Position numbers and translations under genes: made by a program. The notes under the pieces are model-generated. The model was not told where the DNA came from and searched no databases. It worked only from the letters and a program-made list of their open reading frames with translations. From the NCBI RefSeq assembly GCF_029227915.1, contig NC_079887.1:4588001-4652000 (forward strand): a stretch of 64,000 nt of DNA, read 5' to 3'. The stretch is from Hydractinia symbiolongicarpus (Eukaryota > Cnidaria > Hydrozoa > Anthoathecata > Hydractiniidae). This document shows positions 9,246-23,057 of the stretch, piece after piece (positions within the stretch are counted from its first letter, which is position 1; each line of letters opens with the position of its first letter).

Positions 9246-12200
9246 TAAAACGCATGAGACTTGTAGTTTTCAAAAATGTTTTCATTTTTGATGAAACGCT
9301 GAATAAAAGAAGTTTAATCGCCGGCAAATGAAAACCCGCCATTTCCCGTAAACCCCGGACTTGGCCTGTATAGTCAAAAGTATACAAAGAAAGTACCCAG
9401 GGAGTAAACTCATTTCCCGAACGATTTTTTAAATACTTTTTCACCACTAAAACGCATGAGACTTGTAGTTTTTAAAAATGTTTTCATTTTTGATGAGACG
9501 CTGAATAAAAGAAGTTTAATCGCCGGCAAACGAAAACCTGTGATATCCCGTAAATCCCGGACTCGGCCCGTATAGTCAAAAGTATACAAAGAAAGTACCC
9601 AGGGAGTAAAGTCATTTCCCGAACGATTTTTTAAATTATTATTTCACCAGTAAAGCCCATGAGACTTGTAGTGTTTAAAAATGTTTTCATTTTTGATGAG
9701 ACGCTGAATAAAAGAAGTTTAATCGCCGGCAAACGAAAACCCGCGACTTCCCGTAAATCCCGGATTCGGCCCGTATAGTCAAAAGTATACAAAGAAAGTA
9801 CCCAGGGAGTAAACTCATTTCCCGAACGATTTTTTAAATTATTTTTCACCACTAAAACGCAGGAGACTTGTAGTTTTCAGAAACGTTTTCATTTTTGATG
9901 AAACGCTGAATAAAAGAAGTTTAATCGCCGGCAAATGAAAACCCGCCATTTCCCGTAAACCCCGGACTTGGCCTGTATAGTCAAAAGTATACAAAGAAAG
10001 TACCCAGGGAGTAAACTCACTTCCCGAACGATTTTTTAAATACTTTTTCACCACTAAAACGCATGAGACTTGTAGTTTTCAAAAATGTTTTCATTTTTGA
10101 TGAGACGCTGAATAAAAGAAGTTTAATCGCCGGCAAACGAAAACCTGTGATATCCCGTAAATCCCGGACTCGGCCCGTATAGTCAAAAGTATACAAAGAA
10201 AGTACCCAGGGAGTAAAGTCATTTCCCGAACGATTTTTTAAATTATTATTTCACCAGTAAAGCCCATGAGACTTGTAGTGTTTAAAAATGTTTTCATTTT
10301 TGATGAGACGCTGAATAAAAGAAGTTTAATCGCCGGCAAACGAAAACCCGCGACTTCCCGTAAATCCCGGACTCGGCCCGTATAGTCAAAAGTATACAAA
10401 CAAAGTACCCAGGAAGTAAACTCATGTCCCGAACGATTTTTTAAATTATCTTTTCACCACTAAAACGCATGAGACTTGTAGTTTTCAAAAATGTTTTCAT
10501 TTTTGATGAGACGCTTAATGAAAGAGGTTTAATCGCCGGCAAACGAAAACCCGCGATTTCCCGTAAATCCCGGGCTTGGCCCGTATAGTCGAATGTATAC
10601 AAAGAAAGTACCCTGTGAGTAAACTCATTTCCAGAACAATTTTTTAAATTATTTTTTCACCACTAAAGCCCATGAGCCTTGTAGTTTTTAAAAATGTTTT
10701 CATTTTTGATGAGACGCTGAATAAAAGGAGTTTAAGCGCCGGCAAACAAAAACCCGCGATTTCCCGTAAATCCCGGACTCGGCCCGTATAGTCAAAAGTA
10801 TACAAAGAAAGTACCCAGGGAGTAAACTCATTTCCCGAACGATTTTTTAAATTATTTTTTCACCACTAAAGCCCATGAGCCTTGTTGTTTTTAAAAATGT
10901 TTTTATTTTTGATGAGACGCTGAATAAAAGGTGTTTAAGCGCCGGCAAATAAAAACCCGCGATTTCCCGTAAATCCCCGGACTCGGCCCGTGTAGTCAAA
11001 AGTATACAAAGAAAGTACCCAGGGAGTAAACTCATTTCCCGAACGATTTTTTAAATTATTTTTCACCACTAAAACGCAGGAGACTTGTAGTTTTCAGAAA
11101 CTTTTTCATTTTTGATGAAACGCTGAATAAAAGAAGTTTAATCGCCGGCAAATAAAAACCCGCGATTTCCCGTAAATCCCGGACTCGGCCCGTATAGTCA
11201 AAAGAATACAAAGAAAGTACCCAGGGAGTAAACTCATTTCCCGAACGATTTTTTAAATTATTTTTCACCACTAAAACGCAGGAGACTTGTAGTTTTCAGA
11301 AACGTTTTCATTTTTGATGAAACGCTGAATAAAAGAAGTTTAATCCACGGCAAATGAAAACCCGCCATTTCCCGTAAACCCCGGACTTGGCCTGTATAGT
11401 CAAAAGTATACAAAGAAAGTACCCAGGGAGTAAACTCATTTCCCGAACGATTTTTTAAATACTTTTTCACCACTGAAACGCATGAGACTTGTAGTTTTCA
11501 AAAATGTTTTCATTTTTGATGAGACGCTGAATAAAAGAAGTTTAATCGCCGGCAAACGAAAACCTGTGATATCCCGTAAATCGCGGACTCGGCCCGTATA
11601 GTCAAAAGTATACAAAGAAAGTACCCAGGGAGTAAAGTCATTTCCCGAACGATTTTTTAAATTATTATTTCACCATTAAAGCCCATGAGACTTGTAGTGT
11701 TTAAAAATGTTTTCATTTTTGATGAGACGCTGAATAAAAGAAGTTTAATCGCCGGCAAACGAAAACCCGCGACTTCCCGTAAATCTCGGACTCGGCCCGT
11801 ATAGTCAAAAGTATACAAACAAAGTACCCAGGAAGTAAACTCATTTCCCGAACGATTTTTTAAATTATCTTTTCACCACTAAAACGCATGAGACTTGTAG
11901 TTTTCAAAAATGTTTTCATCTTTGATGAGACGCTGAATAAAAGAAGTTTAATCGCCGGCAAACGAAAACCCGCATTTTCCCGTCAACCCCGGACTCGGCC
12001 TGTATAGTCAAAAGTATACAAAGGAAGTACTCAGGCAGTAAACCCATTTCCCGAACGATTTTTTAAATCATTTTTTCTCTACTAAAGCTCATGAGACTTT
12101 CAGTTTTCAAAAGTGTTTTTATTTTTGATGAGACGCTGAATAAAAGAAGTTCAATCGCCGGCAAACGAAAACCCGCGATTTCCCGTAAATCCCGGACTCG

Positions 12201-12519
12201 GCACGTTTAGTCAAAAGTATACAAAGAAAGTACCCAGGGAGTAAACTCATTTCCCGAACGATTTTTTAAATTATTTTTTCACCACTAAAACGCATGAGAC
12301 TTATAGTTTTCACAAATGTTTTCATTTTTGATGGGACGCTTAATGAAAGTGGTTTAATCGCTGGCAAACGAAAACCCGCGATTTCCCGTAAATCCCGGGC
12401 TTGACCCGTAGAGTCGAATGTATACAAAGAAAGTACCCTGTGAGTAAACTCAATTCCAAAACGATTTTTACAATTATCTTTTCAACAATAAAACGCATGA
12501 GACTTATAGTTTTCAAAAA
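9075..12519. repeat. 17-monomer higher-order repeat, copy 1 (period 3445 bp)
   Basis: Bases from about 9075 onward match bases from about 12520 onward at an offset of 3445 bp, shown for example by CCCCAGACTTGGCCTG at 9151 and 12596. It brings in subfamilies D (CCTGTGATATCCC near 9537) and E (GCGACTTCCC near 9745), absent from the first 9 kb. It ends with an island near 11980-12500 holding an F-like and a G-like monomer. The left junction falls in the GTTTTCATTTTTGATGA word of the tail dyad: upstream of it copy 1 is A-type (CAGAAACG) and copy 2 is CAAAAATG. Confidence 0.8.
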
Positions 12520-12690
12520 TGTTTTCATTTTTGATGAAACGCTGAATAAAAGAAGTTTAATCGCCGGCAAATGAAAACCCGCCATTTCCCGTAAACCCCA
12601 GACTTGGCCTGTATAGTCAAAAGTATACAAAGAAAGTACCCAGGGAGTAAACTCATTTCCCGAACGATTTTTTAAATACTTTTTCACCAC
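12340..12690 (-). other. Longest minus-strand frame (116 codons), spurious read-through
   Basis: This frame spans nearly two monomers because the G-type monomer here has CGATTTTTACAATTATC in place of CGATTTTTTAAATTATC, removing the usual stop. The related position near 17204-17434 gives only 76 codons. No recognisable domain is present. It is a chance extension of the satellite frame. Confidence 0.75.
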
Positions 12691-15600
12691 TAAAACGCAT
12701 GAGACTTGTAGTTTTCAAAAATGTTTTCATTTTTGATGAAACGCTGAATAAAAGAAGTTTAATCGCCGGCAAATGAAAACCCGCCATTTCCCGTAAACCC
12801 CGGACTTGGCCTGTATAGTCAAAAGTATACAAAGAAAGTACCCAGGGAGTAAACTCATTTCCCGAACGATTTTTTAAATACTTTTTCACCACTAAAACGC
12901 ATGAGACTTGTAGTTTTTAAAAATGTTTTCATTTTTGATGAGACGCTGAATAAAAGAAGTTTAATCGCCGGCAAACGAAAACCTGTGATATCCCGTAAAT
13001 TCCGGACTCGGCCCGTATAGTCAAAAGTATACAAAGAAAGTACCCAGGGAGTAAAGTCATTTCCCGAACGATTTTTTAAATTATTATTTCACCAGTAAAG
13101 CCCATGAGACTTGTAGTGTTTAAAAATGTTTTCATTTTTGATGAGACGCTGAATAAAAGAAGTTTAATCGCCGGCAAACGAAAACCCGCGACTTCCCGTA
13201 AATCCCGGATTCGGCCCGTATAGTCAAAAGTATACAAAGAAAGTACCCAGGGAGTAAACTCATTTCCCGAACGATTTTTTAAATTATTTTTCACCACTAA
13301 AACGCAGGAGACTTGTAGTTTTCAGAAACGTTTTCATTTTTGATGAAACGCTGAATAAAAGAAGTTTAATCGCCGGCAAATGAAAACCCGCCATTTCCCG
13401 TAAACCCCGGACTTGGCCTGTATAGTCAAAAGTATACAAAGAAAGTACCCAGGGAGTAAACTCACTTCCCGAACGATTTTTTAAATACTTTTTCACCACT
13501 AAAACGCATGAGACTTGTAGTTTTCAAAAATGTTTTCATTTTTGATGAGACGCTGAATAAAAGAAGTTTAATCGCCGGCAAACGAAAACCTGTGATATCC
13601 CGTAAATCCCGGACTCGGCCCGTATAGTCAAAAGTATACAAAGAAAGTACCCAGGGAGTAAAGTCATTTCCCGAACGATTTTTTAAATTATTATTTCACC
13701 AGTAAAGCCCATGAGACTTGTAGTGTTTAAAAATGTTTTCATTTTTGATGAGACGCTGAATAAAAGAAGTTTAATCGCCGGCAAACGAAAACCCGCGACT
13801 TCCCGTAAATCCCGGACTCGGCCCGTATAGTCAAAAGTATACAAACAAAGTACCCAGGAAGTAAACTCATGTCCCGAACGATTTTTTAAATTATCTTTTC
13901 ACCACTAAAACGCATGAGACTTGTAGTTTTCAAAAATGTTTTCATTTTTGATGAGACGCTTAATGAAAGAGGTTTAATCGCCGGCAAACGAAAACCCGCG
14001 ATTTCCCGTAAATCCCGGGCTTGGCCCGTATAGTCGAATGTATACAAAGAAAGTACCCTGTGAGTAAACTCATTTCCAGAACAATTTTTTAAATTATTTT
14101 TTCACCACTAAAGCCCATGAGCCTTGTAGTTTTTAAAAATGTTTTCATTTTTGATGAGACGCTGAATAAAAGGAGTTTAAGCGCCGGCAAACAAAAACCC
14201 GCGATTTCCCGTAAATCCCGGACTCGGCCCGTATAGTCAAAAGTATACAAAGAAAGTACCCAGGGAGTAAACTCATTTCCCGAACGATTTTTTAAATTAT
14301 TTTTTCACCACTAAAGCCCATGAGCCTTGTTGTTTTTAAAAATGTTTTTATTTTTGATGAGACGCTGAATAAAAGGTGTTTAAGCGCCGGCAAATAAAAA
14401 CCCGCGATTTCCCGTAAATCCCCGGACTCGGCCCGTGTAGTCAAAAGTATACAAAGAAAGTACCCAGGGAGTAAACTCATTTCCCGAACGATTTTTTAAA
14501 TTATTTTTCACCACTAAAACGCAGGAGACTTGTAGTTTTCAGAAACGTTTTCATTTTTGATGAAACGCTGAATAAAAGAAGTTTAATCGCCGGCAAATAA
14601 AAACCCGCGATTTCCCGTAAATCCCGGACTCGGCCCGTATAGTCAAAAGAATACAAAGAAAGTACCCAGGGAGTAAACTCATTTCCCGAACGATTTTTTA
14701 AATTATTTTTCGCCACTAAAACGCAGGAGACTTGTAGTTTTCAGAAACGTTTTCATTTTTGATGAAACGCTGAATAAAAGAAGTTTAATCGACGGCAAAT
14801 GAAAACCCGCCATTTCCAGTAAACCCCGGACTTGGCCTGTATAGTCAAAAGTATACAAAGAAAGTACCCAGGGAGTAAACTCATTTCCCGAACGATTTTT
14901 TAAATACTTTTTCACCACTGAAACGCATGAGACTTGTAGTTTTCAAAAATGTTTTCATTTTTGATGAGACGCTGAATAAAAGAAGTTTAATCGCCGGCAA
15001 ACGAAAACCTGTGATATCCCGTAAATCGCGGACTCGGCCCGTATAGTCAAAAGTATACAAAGAAAGTACCCAGGGAGTAAAGTCATTTCCCGAACGATTT
15101 TTTAAATTATTATTTCACCAGTAAAGCCCATGAGACTTGTAGTGTTTAAAAATGTTTTCATTTTTGATGAGACGCTGAATAAAAGAAGTTTAATCGCCGG
15201 CAAACGAAAACCCGCGACTTCCCGTAAATCCCGGACTCGGCCCGTATAGTCAAAAGTATACAAACAAAGTACCCAGGAAGTAAACTCATGTCCCGAACGA
15301 TTTTTTAAATTATCTTTTCACCACTAAAACGCATGAGACTTGTAGTTTTCAAAAATGTTTTCATTTTTGATGAGACGCTTAATGAAAGAGGTTTAATCGC
15401 CGGCAAACGAAAACCCGCGATTTCCCGTAAATCCCGGGCTTGGCCCGTATAGTCGAATGTATACAAAGAAAGTACCCTGTGAGTAAACTCATTTCCAGAA
15501 CAATTTTTTAAATTATTTTTTCACCACTAAAGCCCATGAGCCTTGTAGTTTTTAAAAATGTTTTCATTTTTGATGAGACGCTGAATAAAAGGAGTTTAAG

Positions 15601-17395
15601 CGCCGGCAAACAAAAACCCGCGATTTCCCGTAAATCCCGGACTCGGCCCGTATAGTCAAAAGTATACAAAGAAAGTACCCAGGGAGTAAACTCATTTCCC
15701 GAACGATTTTTTAAATTATTTTTTCACCACTAAAGCCCATGAGCCTTGTTGTTTTTAAAAATGTTTTTATTTTTGATGAGACGCTGAATAAAAGGTGTTT
15801 AAGCGCCGGCAAATAAAAACCCGCGATTTCCCGTAAATCCCCGGACTCGGCCCGTGTAGTCAAAAGTATACAAAGAAAGTACCCAGGGAGTAAACTCATT
15901 TCCCGAACGATTTTTTAAATTATTTTTCACCACTAAAACGCAGGAGACTTGTAGTTTTCAGAAACGTTTTCATTTTTGATGAAACGCTGAATAAAAGAAG
16001 TTTAATCGCCGGCAAATAAAAACCCGCGATTTCCCGTAAATCCCGGACTCGGCCCGTATAGTCAAAAGAATACAAAGAAAGTACCCAGGGAGTAAACTCA
16101 TTTCCCGAACGATTTTTTAAATTATTTTTCACCACTAAAACGCAGGAGACTTGTAGTTTTCAGAAACGTTTTCATTTTTGATGAAACGCTGAATAAAAGA
16201 AGTTTAATCGACGGCAAATGAAAACCCGCCATTTCCCGTAAACCCCGGACTTGGCCTGTATAGTCAAAAGTATACAAAGAAAGTACCCAGGGAGTAAACT
16301 CATTTCCCGAACGATTTTTTAAATACTTTTTCACCACTGAAACGCATGAGACTTGTAGTTTTCAAAAATGTTTTCATTTTTGATGAGACGCTGAATAAAA
16401 GAAGTTTAATCGCCGGCAAACGAAAACCTGTGATATCCCGTAAATCGCGGACTCGGCCCGTATAGTCAAAAGTATACAAAGAAAGTACCCAGGGAGTAAA
16501 GTCATTTCCCGAACGATTTTTTAAATTATTATTTCACCATTAAAGCCCATGAGACTTGTAGTGTTTAAAAATGTTTTCATTTTTGATGAGACGCTGAATA
16601 AAAGAAGTTTAATCGCCGGCAAACGAAAACCCGCGACTTCCCGTAAATCTCGGACTCGGCCCGTATAGTCAAAAGTATACAAACAAAGTACCCAGGAAGT
16701 AAACTCATTTCCCGAACGATTTTTTAAATTATCTTTTCACCACTAAAACGCATGAGACTTGTAGTTTTCAAAAATGTTTTCATCTTTGATGAGACGCTGA
16801 ATAAAAGAAGTTTAATCGCCGGCAAACGAAAACCCGCATTTTCCCGTCAACCCCGGACTCGGCCTGTATAGTCAAAAGTATACAAAGGAAGTACTCAGGC
16901 AGTAAACCCATTTCCCGAACGATTTTTTAAATCATTTTTTCTCTACTAAAGCTCATGAGACTTTCAGTTTTCAAAAGTGTTTTTATTTTTGATGAGACGC
17001 TGAATAAAAGAAGTTCAATCGCCGGCAAACGAAAACCCGCGATTTCCCGTAAATCCCGGACTCGGCACGTTTAGTCAAAAGTATACAAAGAAAGTACCCA
17101 GGGAGTAAACTCATTTCCCGAACGATTTTTTAAATTATTTTTTCACCACTAAAACGCATGAGACTTATAGTTTTCACAAATGTTTTCATTTTTGATGGGA
17201 CGCTTAATGAAAGTGGTTTAATCGCTGGCAAACGAAAACCCGCGATTTCCCGTAAATCCCGGGCTTGACCCGTATAGTCGAATGTATACAAAGAAAGTAC
17301 CCTGTGAGTAAACTCAATTCCAAAACGATTTTTACAATTATCTTTTCAACAATAAAACGCATGAGACTTATAGTTTTCAAAAATGTTTTCATTTT
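12520..17395. repeat. 17-monomer higher-order repeat, copy 2, enlarged by a 7-mer
   Basis: This repeats 9075-12519 but is 1419 bp longer, because seven monomers inside it are tandemly duplicated. The offset to copy 1 is 3445 bp on the left side and 4864 bp (3445+1419) on the right side, for example at the F and G island near 12000 and 16860. The minor changes CCATTAAAG (11674) and CGCGGACTC (11583) recur at 16537 and 16446, which fixes which part of the array was inserted. Confidence 0.8.
13606..16500. repeat. Tandem 7-monomer pair (period 1419 bp)
   Basis: Bases from about 13606 repeat from about 15025 at an offset of 1419 bp. Shared marks are the extra C in AATCCCCGGACTCGG with CCCGTGTAG (near 14415 and 15835), AAAGGTGTTTAAG, and AAAAGAATACAAAG. 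The exchange interval is bracketed by CGCGGACTC at about 15025 and CCAGTAAAG at about 15118, so this junction lies in the middle part of a D monomer. The first copy carries private changes absent from the second, such as TTTCGCCACT near 14709 and TTTCCAGTAAAC near 14815. Confidence 0.8.
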
Positions 17396-20220
17396 TGATG
17401 AGACGCTGAATAAAAGAAGTTTAATCGCCGGCAAACGAAAACCGGCGATTTCCCGTTAATCCCGGGCTTGGCCCGTATAGTTGAATGTATATAAAGAAAG
17501 TACCCAGGGAGTAAACTCATTTCCCGAACGATTTTTTAAATTATTATTTCACCACTAAAGCCCATGAGCCTTGTAGTTTTTAAAAATGTTTTCATTTTTG
17601 ATGAGACGCTGAATAAAAGAAGTTTAATCGCCGGCAAACGAAAACCTGTGATATCCCGTATATCCCGGACACCGCCCGTATAGTCAAAAGTATACAAAGA
17701 AAGTACCCAGGGAGTAAAGTCATTTCCCGAACGATTTTTTAAATTATTATTTTACCAGTAAAGCCCATGAGACTTGTAGTGTTTAAAAATGTTTTCATTT
17801 TTGATGAGACGCTGAATAAAAGGAGTTTAAGCGCCGGCAAACTAAAACCCGCGATTTCCCGTAAATCCCGGACTCGTCCCGTATAGTCAAAAGTATACAA
17901 AGAAAGTACCCAGGGAGTAAACTCATTTCCCGAACGATTTTTTAAATTATTTTTTCACCACTAAAGCCCATGAGCCTTGTAGTTTTTAAAAATGTTTTCA
18001 TTTTTGATGAGACGCTGAATAAAAGGTGTTTAAGCGCCGGCAAATAAAAACCCGCGATTTCCCGTAAATCCCGGACTCGGCCCGTATAGTCAAAAGTATA
18101 CAAAGAAAGTACCCAGGGAGTAAACTCATTTCCCGAACGATTTTTTAAATTATTTTTCACCACTAAAACGCAGGAGACTTGTAGTTTTCAGAAACGTTTT
18201 CATTTTTGATGAAACGCTGAATAAAAGAAGTTTAATCGCCGGCAAATAAAAACCCGCGATTTCCCCTAAATCCCGGACTCGGCCCGTATAGTCGAATGTA
18301 TACAAAGAAAGTACCCTGTGAGTAAACTCAATTCCAAAACGATTTTTTAAATTATCTTTTCACCAATAAAACGCATGAGACTTGTAGTTTTCAAAAATGT
18401 TTTCATTTTTGATGAGACGCTGAATAAAAGAAGTTTAATCGCCGGCAAACGAAAACCCGCCATTTCCCGTAAACCCCGGACTTGGCCCGTATAGTCAAAA
18501 GTATACAAAGAAAGTACCCAGGGAGTAAACTCATTTCCCGAACGATTTTTTAAATAGTTTTTCACCACCAAAACGCATGAGACTTGTAGTTTTCAAAAAT
18601 GTTTTCATTTTTGATGAGACGCTGAATAAAAGAAGTTTAATCGCCGGCAAACGAAAACCGGCGATTTCCCGTAAATCCCGGGCTTGGCCCGTATAGTTGA
18701 ATGTATATAAAGAAAGTACCCAGGGAGTAAACTCATTTCCCGAACGATTTTTTAAATTATTATTTCACCACTAAAGCCCATGAGCCTTGTAGTTTTTAAA
18801 AATGTTTTCATTTTTGATGAGACGCTGAATAAAAGGAGTTTAAGCGCCGGCAAACAAAAACCCGCGATTTCCCGTAAATCCCGGACTCGGCCCGTATAGT
18901 CAAAAGTATACAAAGAAAGTACCCAGGGAGTAAACTCATTTCCCGAACGATTTTTTAAATTATTTTTTCACCACTAAAGCCCATGAGCCTTGTAGTTTTT
19001 AAAAATGTTTTCATTTTTGATGAGACGCTGAATAAAAGGAGTTTAAGCGCCGGCAAATAAAAACCCACGATTTCCCGTAAATCCCGGACTCAGCCCGTAT
19101 AGTCAAAAGTATACAAAGAAAGTACCCAGGGAGTAAACTCATTTCCCGAACGATTTTTAAATTATTTTTCACCACTAAAACGCACGAGACTTGTAGTTTT
19201 CAGAAACGTTTTCATTTTTGATGAAACGCTGAATAAAAGAAGTTTAATTGCCGGCAAATAAAAACCCGCGATTTCCCGTAAATCCCGGACTCGGCCCGTA
19301 TAGTCAAAAGTATACAAAGAAAGTACCCAGGGAGTAAACTCATTTCCCGAACGATTTTTTAAATTATTTTTCACCACTAAAACGCAGGAGACTTGTAGTT
19401 TTCAGAAACGTTTTCATTTTTGATGAAACGCTGAATAAAAGAAGTTTAATCGCCGGCAAATGAAAACCCACCATTTCCCGTAAACCCTGGACTTGGCCTG
19501 TATAGTCAAAAGTATACAAAGAAAGTACCCAGGGAGTAAACTCATTTCCTGAACGATTTTTTAAATACTTTTTCACAACTAAAACGCATGAGCCTTGTAG
19601 TTTTCAAAAATGTTTTCATTTTTGATGAGACGCTGAATAAAAGAAGTTTAATCGCCGGCAAACGAAAACCTGTGATATCCCGTAAATCCCGGACTCGGCC
19701 CGTATAGTCAAAAGTATACAAAGAAAGTACCCAGGGAGTAAAGTCATTTCCCGAACGATTTTTTAAATTATTATTTCACCAGTAAAGCCCATGAGACTTG
19801 TAGTGTTTAAAAATGTTTTCATTTTTGATGAGACGCTGAATAAAAGAAGTTTAATCGCCGGCAAACGAAAACCCGCGACTTCCCGTAAATCCCGGACTCG
19901 GCCCGTATAGTCAAAAGTATACAAACAAAGTACCCAGGAAGTAAACTCATTTCCCGAACGATTTTTTAAATTATCTTTTCACCACTAAAACGCATGAGAC
20001 TTGTAGTTTTCAAAAATGTTTTCATTTTTGATGAGACGCTTAATGAAAGAGGTTTAATCGCCGGCAAACGAAAACCCGCGATTTCCCGTAAATCCCGGGC
20101 TTGGCCCGTATAGTCGAATGTATACAAAGAAAGTACCCTGTGAGTAAACTCATTTCCAGAACAATTTTTTAAATTATTTTTTCACCACTAAAACGCATAA
20201 GACTTATAGTTTTCAAAATG
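17396..20220. repeat. Transitional stretch of ~14 mixed monomers
   Basis: No perfect duplication spans this segment. It mixes B/C-type monomers with the GC hairpin (near 17424 and 18639), D monomers (near 17645 and 19668), H (near 18455), A (near 19050-19400) and E (near 19870). Private changes such as CCCGTATATCCCGGACACCGCCCG near 17657 and TTCACAACT near 19572 set it apart from neighbours. Nothing other than satellite is present. Confidence 0.75.
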
Positions 20221-23057
20221 TTTTCATTTTTGATGAGACGCTGAATAAAAGAAGTTTAATCGCCGGCAAACGAAAACCAGCGATTTCCCGTAAATCCCGG
20301 GCTTGGCCCGTATAGTTGAATGTATATAAAGAAAGTACCCAGGGAGTAAACTCATTTCCCGAACGATTTTTTAAATTATTATTTCACCACTAAAGCCCAT
20401 GAGCCTTGTAGTTTTTAAAAATGTTTTTATTTTTGATGAGACGCTGAATAAAAGGAGTTTAAGCGCCGGCAAACAAAAACCTGCGATTTCCCGTAAATCC
20501 CGGACTCGGCCCGTATAGTCAAAAGTATACAAAGAAAGTACCCAGGGAGTAAACTCATTTCCCGAACGATTTTTTAAATTATTTTTTTACCACTAAAGCC
20601 CATGAGCCTTGTTGTTTTTAAAAATGTTTTCATTTTTGATGAGACGCTGAATAAAAGGAGTTTAAGCGCCGGCAAATAAAAACCCACGATTTCCCGTAAA
20701 TCCCGGACTCGGCCCGTATAGTCAAAAGTATACAAAGAAAGTACCCAGGGAGTAAACTCATTTCCCGAACGATTTTTTAAATTATTTTTCACCACTAAAA
20801 CGCAGGAGACTTGTAGTTTTCAGAAACGTTTTCATTTTTGATGAAACGCTGAATAAAAGAAGTTTAATCGCCGGCAAATAAAAACCTGCGATTTCCCGTA
20901 AATCCCGGACTCGGCCCGTATAGTCAAGAGAATACAAAGAAAGTACCCAGGGAGTAAACTCATTTCCCGAACGATTTTTTAAATTATTTTTCACCACTAA
21001 AACGCAGGAGACTTGTAGTTTTCAGAAACGTTTTCATTTTTGATGAAACGCTGAATAAAAGAAGTTTAATCGCCGGCAAATGAAAACCCGCCATTTCCCG
21101 TAAACCCCGGACTTGGCCTGTATAGTCAAAAGTATACAAAGAAAGTACCTAGGGAGTAAAGTCATTTCCCGAACGATTTTTTAAATTATTATTTCACCAG
21201 TAAAACCCATGAGACTTGCAGTGTTTAAAAATGTTTTCATTTTTGATGAGACGCTGAATAAAAGAAGTTTAATCGCCGGCAAACGAAAACCCGCGATTTC
21301 CCGTAAATCCCGGGCTTGGCCCGTATAGTTGAATGTATATAAAGAAAGTACCCAGGGAGTAAACTCATTTCCCGAACGATTTTTTAAATTATTTTTTCAC
21401 CACTAAAACGCATGAGACTTGTAGTTTTCAGAAATGTTTTCATTTTTGATGGGACGCTTAATGAAAGTGGTTTAATCGCTGGCAAACGAAAACCCGCGAT
21501 TTCCCGTAAATCCCGGGCTTGGCCCGTATAGTTGAATGTATATAAAGAAAGTACCCAGGGAGTAAACTCATTTCCCGAACGATTTTTTAAATTATTATTT
21601 CACCACTAAAGCCCATGAGCCTTGTAGTTTTTAAAAATGTTTTCATTTTTGATGAGACGCTGAATAAAAGAAGTTTAATCGCCGGCAAACGAAAACCAGC
21701 GATTTCCCGTAAATCCCGGGCTTGGCCCGTATAGTTGAATGTATATAAAGAAAGTACCCAGGGAGTAAACTCATTTCCCGAACGATTTTTTAAATTATTA
21801 TTTCACCACTAAAGCCCATGAGCCTTGTAGTTTTTAAAAATGTTTTTATTTTTGATGAGACGCTGAATAAAAGGAGTTTAAGCGCCGGCAAACAAAAACC
21901 TGCGATTTCCCGTAAATCGCGGACTCGGCCCGTATATTCAAAAGTATACAAAGAAAGTACCCAGGGAGTAAACTCATTTCCCGAACGATTTTTTAAATTA
22001 TTTTTTTACCACTAAAGCCCATGAGCCTTGTTGTTTTTAAAAATGTTTTCATTTTTGATGAGACGCTGAATAAAAGGAGTTTAAGCGCCGGCAAATAAAA
22101 ACCCACGATTTCCCGTAAATCCCGGACTCGGCCCGTATAGTCAAAAGTATACAAAGAAAGTACCCAGGGAGTAAACTCATTTCCCGAACGATTTTTTAAA
22201 TTATTTTTCACCACTAAAACGCAGGAGACTTGTAGTTTTCAGAAACGTTTTCATTTTTGATGAAACGCTGAATAAAAGAAGTTTAATCGCCGGCAAATAA
22301 AAACCTGCGATTTCCCGTAAATCCCGGACTCGGCCCGTATAGTCAAGAGAATACAAAGAAAGTACCCAGGGAGTAAACTCATTTCCCGAACGATTTTTTA
22401 AATTATTTTTCACCACTAAAACGCAGGAGACTTGTAGTTTTCAGAAACGTTTTCATTTTTGATGAAACGCTGAATAAAAGAAGTTTAATCGCCGGCAAAT
22501 GAAAACCCGCCATTTCCCGTAAACCCCGGACTTGGCCTGTATAGTCAAAAGTATACAAAGAAAGTACCTAGGGAGTAAAGTCATTTCCCGAACGATTTTT
22601 TAAATTATTATTTCACCAGTAAAACCCATGAGACTTGCAGTGTTTAAAAATGTTTTCATTTTTGATGAGACGCTGAATAAAAGAAGTTTAATCGCCGGCA
22701 AACGAAAACCCGCGATTTCCCGTAAATCCCGGGCTTGGCCCGTATAGTTGAATGTATATAAAGAAAGTACCCAGGGAGTAAACTCATTTCCCGAACGATT
22801 TTTTAAATTATTTTTTCACCACTAAAACGCATGAGACTTGTAGTTTTCAGAAATGTTTTCATTTTTGATGGGACGCTTAATGAAAGTGGTTTAATCGCTG
22901 GCAAACGAAAACCCGCGATTTCCCGTAAATCCCGGGCTTGGCCCGTATAGTTGAATGTATATAAAGAAAGTACCCAGGGAGTAAACTCATTTCCCGAACG
23001 ATTTTTTAAATTATTATTTCACCACTAAAGCCCATGAGCCTTGTAGTTTTTAAAAAT
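20220..23057. repeat. Tandem 7-monomer pair (period 1419 bp)
   Basis: 20220-21638 repeats as 21639-23057. Shared marks are AACCAGCGATTTCC (20276 and 21695), the TTTTTTTACCAC tract (20583 and 22002), TCAAGAGAATAC (20925 and 22344) and TACCTAGGGAG (21147 and 22566). The junction lies between the AAAAATG of the tail dyad and CTGAATAAAAG, because flanks change from CATAAGACTTATAG type to GAGCCTTGTAG type at the dyad. Copy 2 has the private change CGTATATTCAAAAG near 21930. Confidence 0.8.
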